Assembly: GCA_029940125.1 (NCBI GenBank)
Contig: JAOZRP010000154.1
Location: forward strand, 1-6,165
Direction: 5' to 3'
DNA from: a bacterium
GTDB taxonomy: Bacteria; Desulfobacterota; Anaeroferrophillalia; Anaeroferrophillales; Anaeroferrophillaceae
Length of the DNA stretch: 6,165 nucleotides
The position numbers and the translations under genes were made by a program. The notes under the pieces were generated by a model. It was not told where the DNA came from and ran no database searches. It saw only the letters and a list, made by a program, of their open reading frames with translations. Shown in pieces: positions 1 through 6,165 of the stretch (within the stretch, counting starts at the first letter, position 1; each line of letters opens with the position of its first letter).

Positions 1-83
1 GCGGAGCGTCCCCCTTATCCGCCAAGCCGGAACATTCTGTACCCTGATTTGGGTTGCGGGCGTCAAGCCCGTCTTGGTGATAC
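1..83. other. Gene-free stretch after the activase stop
   Basis: No open frame of note is seen. A short inverted repeat (CGGGC at 57-61, GCCCG at 67-71, 5-nt loop) lies 13 nt after the activase stop. It has no T-run on the minus-strand side, so it is not a convincing intrinsic terminator. The transcript may continue beyond the window. Confidence 0.4.
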
Positions 84-3000
84 TTATAAGCCGATTTTGC
101 GCCTTATATTCTGTGTCTTTTCCCACAGTTCAAGATGGGATACCCAGGCACGCCATTTTTCAACCTCCAACGATGTATAGCTGTTGAGAGCATGTAGCTC
201 GCGTGGCCATACGTTGGGTATGTTAAAGCGCCGGGCTGCTTTCGGTTCAGAGCCTGTTTTCTTGTCGCAAATCTCCTGTTCCCGGGCATCGCTGACCATG
301 AGATGGAGACGGTTGAGTATATTGACCTCGCTTGCCCCCGCATCCATGTCCAGGGAGAGCAGATTCAACCTCGGAAACATCTCTCTGAGTTTGTTTTCCA
401 CCCCCCGGCCGGTAATGTGGTTGGCAATACAGCCGAAGGGCTGGAGACAGACAATGTTGCTGGTACCCTCCCGAAGCATGGCAATCATTTCGGCGGTAAG
501 GAGCCACCCTTCACCGAACTGGTTGGCCAAACTGACAACCTTGTCGGTTATCTCAGCCAGCTCTCTCAGATCATAAGCCTTTTTATAAAAGCGAAACCCC
601 TGCATAATCCGCTCGATTTGCGCGAGATGGTATTTTGAGTATATCTCCAGCATCCGGTATTTGGCGCGATCAATAAGGGAGCGCTTGAAAAAAAACTTTT
701 GGTTGTAGGTTTCGTTGATAAAACGCTGGGCGAAAAAACTCTGTATGGGGGGAAGAACTACTTCTATTCCCTGGCCGGAGAGCCAATCGATAATATTTCC
801 GTTGGAAAAAAAGTTGTATTTAACAAATATCTCCCCAACGATCCCGATCCTGGGCACAGGCTTGTCGTAAAACTCAATCCGATTGAAATCCTGGACGGCG
901 GTTTTTAAAAGATTGAGAAGGTAGGGATAATCCGCGTTTTCAATACCTGCCTCCATCTCGGCAAGAAATCTGGCATGGAGTTTTTTTGCGGTTCCGGGCG
1001 TTTTTTCTCTGGCTGTGGTCGCCAGGTACATCCGGGCCAGGGGGTCAGCGAAAATGATTCCCAATGCCAACCGTTTAACCAGCCCTTTTTGATCGATATT
1101 AAATCCAGGTTGCGGATTAATCCCTTCATCGGATATGACGATAATGGGCACCTCACTCAAGCCTACGGCAGCCAGGCCTTTTTTGATCAATGACACGTAC
1201 GAGGAAGCCCGACATTGCCCGCCAGTCTGGGTTAAAATGACCGCGGTTTTTTCAGGATCGTAGCGTCCCGCTTGAAAGGCTTTGATAATGTCACCGGAAA
1301 CAAGTACAGCCGGATAGCACATGTCATTGTTGATCGTTTTAAGTCCCCATTCAACCGAAACCTTGTCCTGCGGCTGAAGAACTTCAACACGGTAACCGAG
1401 AGGCCTGAATGCCGCGGGGATCAGCGGAGAATAGAATGCGGAAAAATAGGGGGCGATCAGGGTTTTGGGGCGGTCTCTGTTAATGGGGATTTGCCTGGTT
1501 TTTATGACCCGGGTTTCTCGTTTCCCGCATTGACCGTTGTTTTCCTTCACAGCCTCAAGCATGGAGCGCAGCCTGATCGTGACGGCCCCCAAGCTGGCTG
1601 TTTCATCTACCTTGATCAGGGTGTGGACTTTCCCGCCGCGACGAAGAATATCTTTAACTTCATCGGTTGATACTGCATCCGGACCACAGCCAAAAGAGGT
1701 CAACTGGACCATTTGAACATTGGACCTTCTGCAGACCCATTTAGCCGTTGCATACAATCTGTTCGTATAACTCCACTGGGTCAGAACGTTAATATTTTTT
1801 AGCGAGATGGCGTCCCTCTGCAGCGGGACAGCCGTTTCACTGATGACATCCACCCCCAGCTGCGTCAATAACTTGGGGATGCCGTGATTGATAAGCGGGT
1901 CTGTATGATAGGGCCGGCCGGCCAGAACCACAGTCATCCTTCCTTCGGCATCAGCCTTGTCCAGCTGTATCTCAGCCATGGATCGAAGCTGTCTCCTGTA
2001 ATCCTCCTGTGCCGCCCGCCCTTTTTCAACCGCCGACGATACCGTTCGGTAATTGATGCCAAACTTTTTGAAAAACAGGTGCAGCTGATTTTTCAAAAGA
2101 GTAAGATTCTTAAAGCTGATAACCGGGTTATCCAGAGGGATGCCAAATTTATGTTCCGGGTTGACTGCGTTTTTCAGCAGGTCAGGATAGCCGGTAACCA
2201 CTGGACAATTAAACGTGTTCAAAGCATCTTTGGATTCTTCCCGCTCATAGACCACGGTTGGGTAGAATATCCTGTCAACCTTTTTCTCGCCAAGATCGAA
2301 AATATGGCCATGGGCAAGTTTGGCGGGAAGACAGATATTTTCCGACATGACAGTGGAAAAGCCCTTTTCGTAAAGCTTGAAATCGGAATCTGAAGAGAGA
2401 ATCACTCTGAAACCGCATTGGGTCAAAAAAGCGCGCCAGAAAGGAAAGTTTTCATACATGTTCAGGCAGCGGGGGATGCCATAGGTAAGAATTGGTTCTC
2501 TGTCGGGTTCTGTTTTGCCTCCAAACAGCAATTTCAGCTGGGCATCGATCAGATTTTCCCCCGGCTGTTGCTCATCCTGAGTGTTACTGAAATAACGCTC
2601 GCAGCGGTTTCCGGTATAGAAGCGATTGCCGTTGTCAAAGCTGAGCTGTAAAATGGCACAGTGGTTTTCGCAGCCCCGGCACCTGATCTGCTTTTGGCTG
2701 AAAGAGCTTCCCTTATCCAGCGTTGCAATAGACAATCTGTCATTTTGCCGAGTAGCATGGGGCTGCTGAAGCAACTCCTGTTGATTGGCGACAGCGGTCA
2801 AGGCCGCTCCATATGCACCCATTATCTCGGCGACATCGGGTCTTACCACCTCTCTATCCAACAGAATTTCTAACGCCCGCAGTACCGCCTTGTTGCGGAA
2901 GGTCCCACCCTGAACCACGATTTTATCACCAAGAACATCAAAGTCCTTCAGCTTCAGCACTTTATAGAGTGCGTTCTTGATTACGGAATACGCCAAACCG

Positions 3001-4547
3001 GCAGAAATATCGGCAACACTTGCCCCCTCGCGCAAAGCCTGTTTTACCTTTGAGTTCATGAAAACAGTGCAGCGGGTGCCCAGATCGAAGGGGGCGTGAC
3101 TCTGACAGGCGATTTCGGCAAAATCCTGGACACTATATCCCAGCGAACAGGCGAAGGTTTCGATAAAGGAACCACAGCCGGAGGAACAGGCTTCATTGAC
3201 CTGAATTTCGGCAACCGCGTGATCCTGGATAAAGATACCCTTCATATCCTGGCCGCCGATATCCAGAATAAAGGAGACCTCCGGTTCAAAAAAGCGGGCC
3301 GCGCGATAATGCGCCATGGTTTCAACCACGCCGTCATGCAAACCAAAGGCGGCCCTGATAAGGTTTTCACCGTAACCGGTAGCGGCTGTACGCACAATGT
3401 GCGGCTGCAAACCGGCTGCGGCAAAGGCGGTTCTGATTTCGGCCAGGCCCATCTTTACCGCCTGAACGGGATCACCATTGTTGGCGTGATAATAGCTGTA
3501 AACCAATACCCCGTCCGCATCGGTCAATGCGATTTTGGTGGTCGTTGAGCCGGAATCAATCCCCAGGAAAAGATCTTTGTCACCGGCTTCGCGCGGACTG
3601 ATACGGGCAACCCGGTGCTTTTCATGCCGCTTTTGCCAGCTGGCAAACTCGGCCCGGCTGTTAAACATGGCGGGGAGGCTGTTATCGCCGTTAGTGATAC
3701 CGCGAGACTGGGAACGTTCTGCCAGCGTTAGCAGACTGGTGATACTCTTTTGGCAGGAATTACCATTGCGCACGGTTGCCGCCCCCATGGCGGGGAGCAA
3801 TTCCGGATGATCCGGAATGATCAGATCATCCGGATTCGATATTTCCAACAGGCCGACAAAGGCCCTGCGCAGGCCGGGGTAAAAGGTCAGGGGGCCGCCG
3901 GCAAAAAGTACTTTCTTCTTTATCTGCCGTCCCCGAGACAGGGCGGTAACAACCTGGATGGCGACCGAACGAAATATCGAAGCGGCAATATCTTCTTTGG
4001 ATATATGCCGACTCAACAATGCCTGGATATCAGTTTTGGCAAAGACGCCGCAGCGGGAGGCAATAGGATAGGTGTTGGTTGATTTTTCAGCCAGCAGGTT
4101 CAACTCCGCCACATCAACGTCTAAAAGCACAGCCATTTGATCGATAAAAGCCCCGGTACCGCCGGCGCAGGTACCGTTCATCCGGATATCGGGACGGAAG
4201 TGCTCGTCAAAAAATATGATCTTGGAGTCCTCGCCGCCGATCTCGATAAAGGTTCTGACTTGCGGGAAAGATTTTTTTATATACTGGGCCGAGGCCACCA
4301 CTTCCTGCACAAAAGGTAATCCGCAGGTTTCCGCTACTCCCATTCCGGCAGAACCGGTGACCGCCAGGTCAAGCTGGACGTCACCCAGGAGATCAAGGGC
4401 TTCTTTAAAAATGGAACGTACTGTTTCTATGGTTTCAGCCTGGTGTCGGCGGTAAGCAGAAAAAACCATCCTGCCATTTTTATCCGTGATAACAACTTTG
4501 GCCGTTGTTGAGCCAATGTCGACTCCTGAAAAAAAAGGTTCATCCAT
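84..4547 (-). CDS. Fused 2-hydroxyacyl-CoA dehydratase activase-related protein (two ASKHA ATPase modules plus two dehydratase-like modules), 1487 aa
   Basis: Seen: two BadF/BadG/BcrA/BcrD-type ATPase repeats (about 5-260 and 326-585). Each has a phosphate-1 loop (DIGSTT at 10; DSGSTT at 331), a phosphate-2 loop (GGED at 104; GGQD at 431), a late glycine motif (AGGP near 216; QGGT near 546) and the two cysteines that in HgdC-type activators hold the subunit-bridging [4Fe-4S] cluster (C127 and C166; C454 and C493). A Cys cluster follows (C623, C626, C630, C649). Next come a DUF2229/COG3580-like region (about 680-1000; C739, C781, and C954 in SFGCGPDA) and a COG3581-like region (about 1025-1420; C1077, C1112, C1373). 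Family knowledge: such activators couple ATP hydrolysis to low-potential electron transfer to dehydratases. Substrate unknown; cytoplasmic by inference. Start: the frame stays open 57 codons further upstream, but that part overlaps the membrane-HD gene and is not family-like. ATG at 4547 lies 8 nt after AAAGAGA and 5 nt after the upstream TAA. Confidence 0.95.
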   Translation of the reverse strand: MDEPFFSGVDIGSTTAKVVITDKNGRMVFSAYRRHQAETIETVRSIFKEALDLLGDVQLDLAVTGSAGMGVAETCGLPFVQEVVASAQYIKKSFPQVRTFIEIGGEDSKIIFFDEHFRPDIRMNGTCAGGTGAFIDQMAVLLDVDVAELNLLAEKSTNTYPIASRCGVFAKTDIQALLSRHISKEDIAASIFRSVAIQVVTALSRGRQIKKKVLFAGGPLTFYPGLRRAFVGLLEISNPDDLIIPDHPELLPAMGAATVRNGNSCQKSITSLLTLAERSQSRGITNGDNSLPAMFNSRAEFASWQKRHEKHRVARISPREAGDKDLFLGIDSGSTTTKIALTDADGVLVYSYYHANNGDPVQAVKMGLAEIRTAFAAAGLQPHIVRTAATGYGENLIRAAFGLHDGVVETMAHYRAARFFEPEVSFILDIGGQDMKGIFIQDHAVAEIQVNEACSSGCGSFIETFACSLGYSVQDFAEIACQSHAPFDLGTRCTVFMNSKVKQALREGASVADISAGLAYSVIKNALYKVLKLKDFDVLGDKIVVQGGTFRNKAVLRALEILLDREVVRPDVAEIMGAYGAALTAVANQQELLQQPHATRQNDRLSIATLDKGSSFSQKQIRCRGCENHCAILQLSFDNGNRFYTGNRCERYFSNTQDEQQPGENLIDAQLKLLFGGKTEPDREPILTYGIPRCLNMYENFPFWRAFLTQCGFRVILSSDSDFKLYEKGFSTVMSENICLPAKLAHGHIFDLGEKKVDRIFYPTVVYEREESKDALNTFNCPVVTGYPDLLKNAVNPEHKFGIPLDNPVISFKNLTLLKNQLHLFFKKFGINYRTVSSAVEKGRAAQEDYRRQLRSMAEIQLDKADAEGRMTVVLAGRPYHTDPLINHGIPKLLTQLGVDVISETAVPLQRDAISLKNINVLTQWSYTNRLYATAKWVCRRSNVQMVQLTSFGCGPDAVSTDEVKDILRRGGKVHTLIKVDETASLGAVTIRLRSMLEAVKENNGQCGKRETRVIKTRQIPINRDRPKTLIAPYFSAFYSPLIPAAFRPLGYRVEVLQPQDKVSVEWGLKTINNDMCYPAVLVSGDIIKAFQAGRYDPEKTAVILTQTGGQCRASSYVSLIKKGLAAVGLSEVPIIVISDEGINPQPGFNIDQKGLVKRLALGIIFADPLARMYLATTAREKTPGTAKKLHARFLAEMEAGIENADYPYLLNLLKTAVQDFNRIEFYDKPVPRIGIVGEIFVKYNFFSNGNIIDWLSGQGIEVVLPPIQSFFAQRFINETYNQKFFFKRSLIDRAKYRMLEIYSKYHLAQIERIMQGFRFYKKAYDLRELAEITDKVVSLANQFGEGWLLTAEMIAMLREGTSNIVCLQPFGCIANHITGRGVENKLREMFPRLNLLSLDMDAGASEVNILNRLHLMVSDAREQEICDKKTGSEPKAARRFNIPNVWPRELHALNSYTSLEVEKWRAWVSHLELWEKTQNIRRKIGL

Positions 4548-4552
4548 ATTGT

Positions 4553-5581
4553 TTATCTCTTTATGTCCGCTGTTTCCTGTGCCAATTCGTATTCCGTCTG
4601 CTTTTGCGTTTTCCTGTTCCTCCTTATGTTCAGATAGTCTCTTGCTGAGCAAAAGGTATCCACCAGAGAAACGACCCATGACTCCATATAACGCGGTGGG
4701 ACAACGGTAAGCGGCCACATGTGTTTTTTGATGATATCCTCCTCTTTTTTGGATAACGAGGTTGTTTTGTGGGCATTCCTTAACGCGATGTTGTGGTGCC
4801 TGAACCCATGTAATCTTGGGCCTTCACGCAGCCAGTCATAATAGAAAAGATCATGCAATAGGGCCCCCCTGATAATCGCCTCGCCGTCCAGGGACAACCG
4901 TTGTCCCCAAAGAAAACTCAGCAAGGCCACCTCGGTTACATGGTCCAGTCTGGTCTTGCCGCGATGATGTTCATATTGCGCCAGGGATTTGACCTCGGGC
5001 AGTTCAAGCAGCGGTTTTGCCGTGGCGGTAAATTGTCTTTTGAGCTGTTTTTTCTCCGGCGGTGTCAAATGTAAAAAATGGCGTATCGCAACCGTAATAA
5101 AATCAATGAACATCAGCGGGATCACCACACCAGCAAAACTCCATTGCAGCGCTGCCGGTAATATTGTGGTCAATCCCTGGAAACAGGGCAGAATGAGATG
5201 TTCAAAGGCAAAAGCAAGGATGACCCAATAGATAGAAAACTTGAGGCAGATATGTCCATGATAATTATAGCTTTGATCCGAATAGTCCCACAGGGTGACA
5301 GCAAAAAAATGTTGCGCCACAAGCCCGGAGATAAGTTCGAGTAGTGTGGTAACAAAAAAATAGCTCACGGCTTTTACCGGCACTGGGAAACCTTGTAAAG
5401 AATAAACGGTTACCGTGAGCACTAAGGCACCGACACCATACAGAGGCAGATATGGTCCTCTTAACAGTCCGGGATTGACAAACCGTTTGTCCCGCACTGA
5501 ACGATAGGAAACTTCCAGCATCCAGCCCAGAATGGAAAAAAGGGAAAAGGAAAAAAATATGGTTAACATGTCAGGCTTCAT
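4553..5581 (-). CDS. CmpB-like multi-pass membrane protein fused to a C-terminal HD domain, 342 aa
   Basis: Seen: residues 1-170 are strongly hydrophobic, with about five likely membrane helices (near 5-22, 45-62, 72-92, 115-132 and 147-166). They carry a motif typical of the 'putative ABC transporter permease' family (PF06541, CmpB-like): ILGWMLEVSYRSV at 17-29 and GLLRGPYLPLYGVG at 38-51. Residues 205-320 fit an HD-type metal-dependent phosphohydrolase: H214, the H243-D244 doublet, H263, H287 and D308 occur in the expected order. Despite the family name, no ABC ATPase or binding protein lies nearby, so transport is unproven. The HD substrate (nucleotide, cyclic dinucleotide or other) cannot be read. 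The start ATG at 5581 has GGAG 11 nt upstream (5596-5593). The next ATG, four codons in, would be too far from it. The gene ends 5 nt before the activase start, which suggests a shared transcript. Confidence 0.85.
   Translation of the reverse strand: MKPDMLTIFFSFSLFSILGWMLEVSYRSVRDKRFVNPGLLRGPYLPLYGVGALVLTVTVYSLQGFPVPVKAVSYFFVTTLLELISGLVAQHFFAVTLWDYSDQSYNYHGHICLKFSIYWVILAFAFEHLILPCFQGLTTILPAALQWSFAGVVIPLMFIDFITVAIRHFLHLTPPEKKQLKRQFTATAKPLLELPEVKSLAQYEHHRGKTRLDHVTEVALLSFLWGQRLSLDGEAIIRGALLHDLFYYDWLREGPRLHGFRHHNIALRNAHKTTSLSKKEEDIIKKHMWPLTVVPPRYMESWVVSLVDTFCSARDYLNIRRNRKTQKQTEYELAQETADIKR
4556..4562 (-). promoter_or_regulatory. Ribosome binding site of the activase, inside the end of the upstream gene
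   Basis: AAAGAGA on the minus strand ends 8 nt before the ATG at 4547. It sits within the last codons of the membrane-HD gene (stop TAA at 4555-4553). This site decides the start over the longer open frame beginning at 4718, and it implies translational coupling of the two genes. Confidence 0.6.
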
Positions 5582-5705
5582 TCCAAACCAATCTCCAGAG
5601 TAAAATTTTCACATCTTCAATGTCTCTGGCACACTCTTTTCGAAGATGGTTGATCATCGGATGGTACAGGCTGTTTTGTCTGGATGCACAGGTGAATAAT
5701 GCCAA
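5571..5705 (-). CDS. Candidate small protein (28 or 44 aa) overlapping the membrane-HD gene
   Basis: A short open frame ends in TGA at 5573-5571, overlapping the first 11 nt of the membrane-HD gene. From the ATG at 5657 it gives 28 residues; from a TTG at 5705 it gives 44. The frame stays open further back, to a TAA near 5773. The composition looks protein-like: a basic and acidic helix-forming stretch (NHLRKECARDIEDVK), then a hydrophobic, Trp-containing end (ILLWRLVWNEA). No good ribosome binding site precedes either start, and I do not recognise a family. The overlap with the next start would fit translational coupling. The alternative is that this is simply the leader region carrying the GGAG of the next gene. 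Confidence 0.35.
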   Translation of the reverse strand: MALFTCASRQNSLYHPMINHLRKECARDIEDVKILLWRLVWNEA

Positions 5706-5751
5706 AGCGGGCTTTAAGGCCGCCTGTCTTGGTGCCTTACAGGTTATTTTC

Positions 5752-5766
5752 TTGTTTGTAAAACAA
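5752..5766. repeat. Small AT-rich palindrome upstream of the membrane-HD/activase unit
   Basis: TTGTTT-GTA-AAACAA is a perfect 6+6 inverted repeat with a 3-nt spacer. It lies between the upstream terminator and the first gene of the unit, where an operator would be expected. A repeat this short arises by chance about once per spacer length in a window of this size. I see no convincing -35/-10 pair beside it, so operator function is speculation. Confidence 0.2.
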
Positions 5767-5792
5767 CTTTAACTTACTCTACGTTGGTCCCC

Positions 5793-5832
5793 AAAATGTC
5801 GACGAGGATCTTCAGTCCCCGTCGGCATTTTT
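5793..5832 (-). terminator. Intrinsic terminator, probably bidirectional
   Basis: A hairpin with a 7-nt loop (5809-5815) pairs 5793-5808 with 5816-5831. Read on the minus strand it has 16 base-pair positions with one C-A mismatch and one G-U wobble, and it is flanked by A-runs and T-runs on both sides (TTTT after the minus-strand stem, TTTTT after the plus-strand stem). It begins 9 nt after the TAA at 5844-5842, as expected for the end of the upstream unit. It therefore separates that unit from the membrane-HD/activase genes. No plus-strand gene in this window would need it. Confidence 0.7.
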
Positions 5833-5841
5833 GCTATAAAT

Positions 5842-6054
5842 TTATTTGCCTGGTTTTTCATCCTTAAACATCGCTGACGCATGTGCCAACAGATCCTGGC
5901 CAATGCAACCTGGGTTTTCAGCGCTTCGTGCCAACCCTGTCCGGTATTTTCCTGGGTGGTTTGAGCCCCGGATTCAGGGGCGGACAGAACCTGTACAGCA
6001 GGCAGACCCACATCCAGGATGAGTAAGAATGGTTGCAACAATTATCTTATTCAT
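5842..6054 (-). pseudogene. Small gene with a disrupted frame, possibly a short secreted protein
   Basis: The ATG at 6054 overlaps the stop region of the preceding gene and begins MNKIIVATIL, like the start of a signal peptide, but this frame meets TGA at codon 27. Dropping one base near 6026 moves into a frame reading a hydrophobic stretch (LLILDVGLPAVQVLSA) followed by a hydrophilic segment (PESGAQTTQENTGQ). Returning to the first frame further on gives a natural-looking end (GQDLLAHASAMFKDEKPGK) with TAA at 5844-5842, just before the terminator. The composite reads as a secreted or lipid-facing protein of about 70 residues with two compensating frameshifts. The uninterrupted alternative frame (TTG at 6041 to 5769) runs through the terminator hairpin and so is less likely. 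Decay, sequencing error or chance are all possible. Family not recognised. Confidence 0.35.
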
Positions 6055-6165
6055 GATTTTTTTCTTGTTTCTCTCTTTTTTTAAGGGATGTTTTCGCACC
6101 TGTCCACATACCGGTAGCAGCACCCTTGGCCACGGCCAGCATCCGTTCACTCAATTCTTTCACCT
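6047..6165 (-). CDS. C-terminal part of an unrecognised protein, cut by the window edge
   Basis: The frame is open from the window end to TAA at 6049-6047, giving at least 38 residues. It contains a small-residue, glycine/alanine-rich stretch (LAVAKGAATGMWTGAKTS) followed by a strongly basic, lysine-rich tail (LKKREKQEKNHE). Such a pattern can occur in a membrane-proximal or helix-packing segment with a charged cytoplasmic end, but I cannot assign a family. The GTG at 6163 could be a start, or the gene may extend beyond the window. Its stop overlaps the ATG at 6054 of the following small gene, as in a tightly packed operon. Confidence 0.45.
   Translation of the reverse strand, partial: VKELSERMLAVAKGAATGMWTGAKTSLKKREKQEKNHE

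Noticed and set aside
57..71. Hairpin after the activase as an intrinsic terminator
   Set aside because: The stem is only 5 bp and is not followed by a T-run on the minus strand.
1884..2393. Plus-strand open frame of 169 codons
   Set aside because: It lies antisense to the well-supported activase, its product has no recognisable motif, and such frames are common opposite long genes of balanced base composition.
3096..3548. Plus-strand open frame of 150 codons opposite the second ATPase module
   Set aside because: It is an antisense shadow of conserved ATPase coding sequence; the glycine-rich stretches reflect the complementary strand.
4548..4718. 57-codon N-terminal extension of the activase starting at 4718
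   Set aside because: It lies wholly within the coding region of the membrane-HD gene in another frame, does not resemble activase N-termini, and the ATG at 4547 has a well-placed ribosome binding site.
5769..6041. 90-codon open frame from a TTG
   Set aside because: Its last third runs through the terminator hairpin and past the better stop at 5842, so it is unlikely as a whole. Part of it is used in the disrupted-gene interpretation.
5842..6054. Selenoprotein reading with the internal TGA as selenocysteine
   Set aside because: The sequence just after the TGA shows only weak, short pairing and no convincing bacterial SECIS hairpin, and the surrounding residues do not resemble a known redox motif.

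Overview
The window carries one dominant gene. A 1,487-residue protein on the minus strand fills about 72% of it. This protein is a fused 2-hydroxyacyl-CoA dehydratase activase-related protein, with two BadF/BcrA-type ATPase modules followed by two dehydratase-subunit-like modules. Proteins of this layout are typical of strict anaerobes such as sulfate-reducing Desulfobacterota and Clostridia. Base composition looks close to balanced, and the ribosome binding sites are GGAG/AGAG-like. I infer an anaerobic bacterium, with Desulfobacterota plausible but not proven. There is no rRNA, tRNA, CRISPR array, transposase or recognisable mobile element.

Layout, read along the minus strand from high to low coordinates: (1) 6165-6047 is the C-terminal end of an unrecognised small or truncated gene. 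(2) 6054-5842 overlaps its stop and looks like a short secreted-protein gene whose reading frame is broken. (3) 5832-5793 is a strong hairpin with T-runs, which probably ends that upstream transcription unit. (4) 5792-5706 is a short intergenic stretch with a small palindrome and no confident promoter. (5) 5705-5571 is a possible 28 to 44 codon small gene that overlaps the next one. (6) 5581-4553 encodes a five-helix membrane protein of the CmpB-like 'putative ABC transporter permease' family fused to a cytoplasmic HD phosphohydrolase-type domain. (7) 4547-84 is the large activase, starting 5 nt after the stop of gene 6. (8) 83-1 has no gene and no canonical terminator.

Genes 5 to 7 look like one co-transcribed and translationally coupled unit. 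The activase is expected to use ATP hydrolysis to push electrons to very low potential through a [4Fe-4S] cluster held between its two ATPase halves. The likely acceptors are the iron-sulfur sites of its own C-terminal modules, but the final substrate cannot be read from sequence. The membrane-HD protein has no known biochemical link to this chemistry, so their coupling is the most interesting contextual clue. The large plus-strand open frames lying over the activase are antisense shadows and are not annotated.
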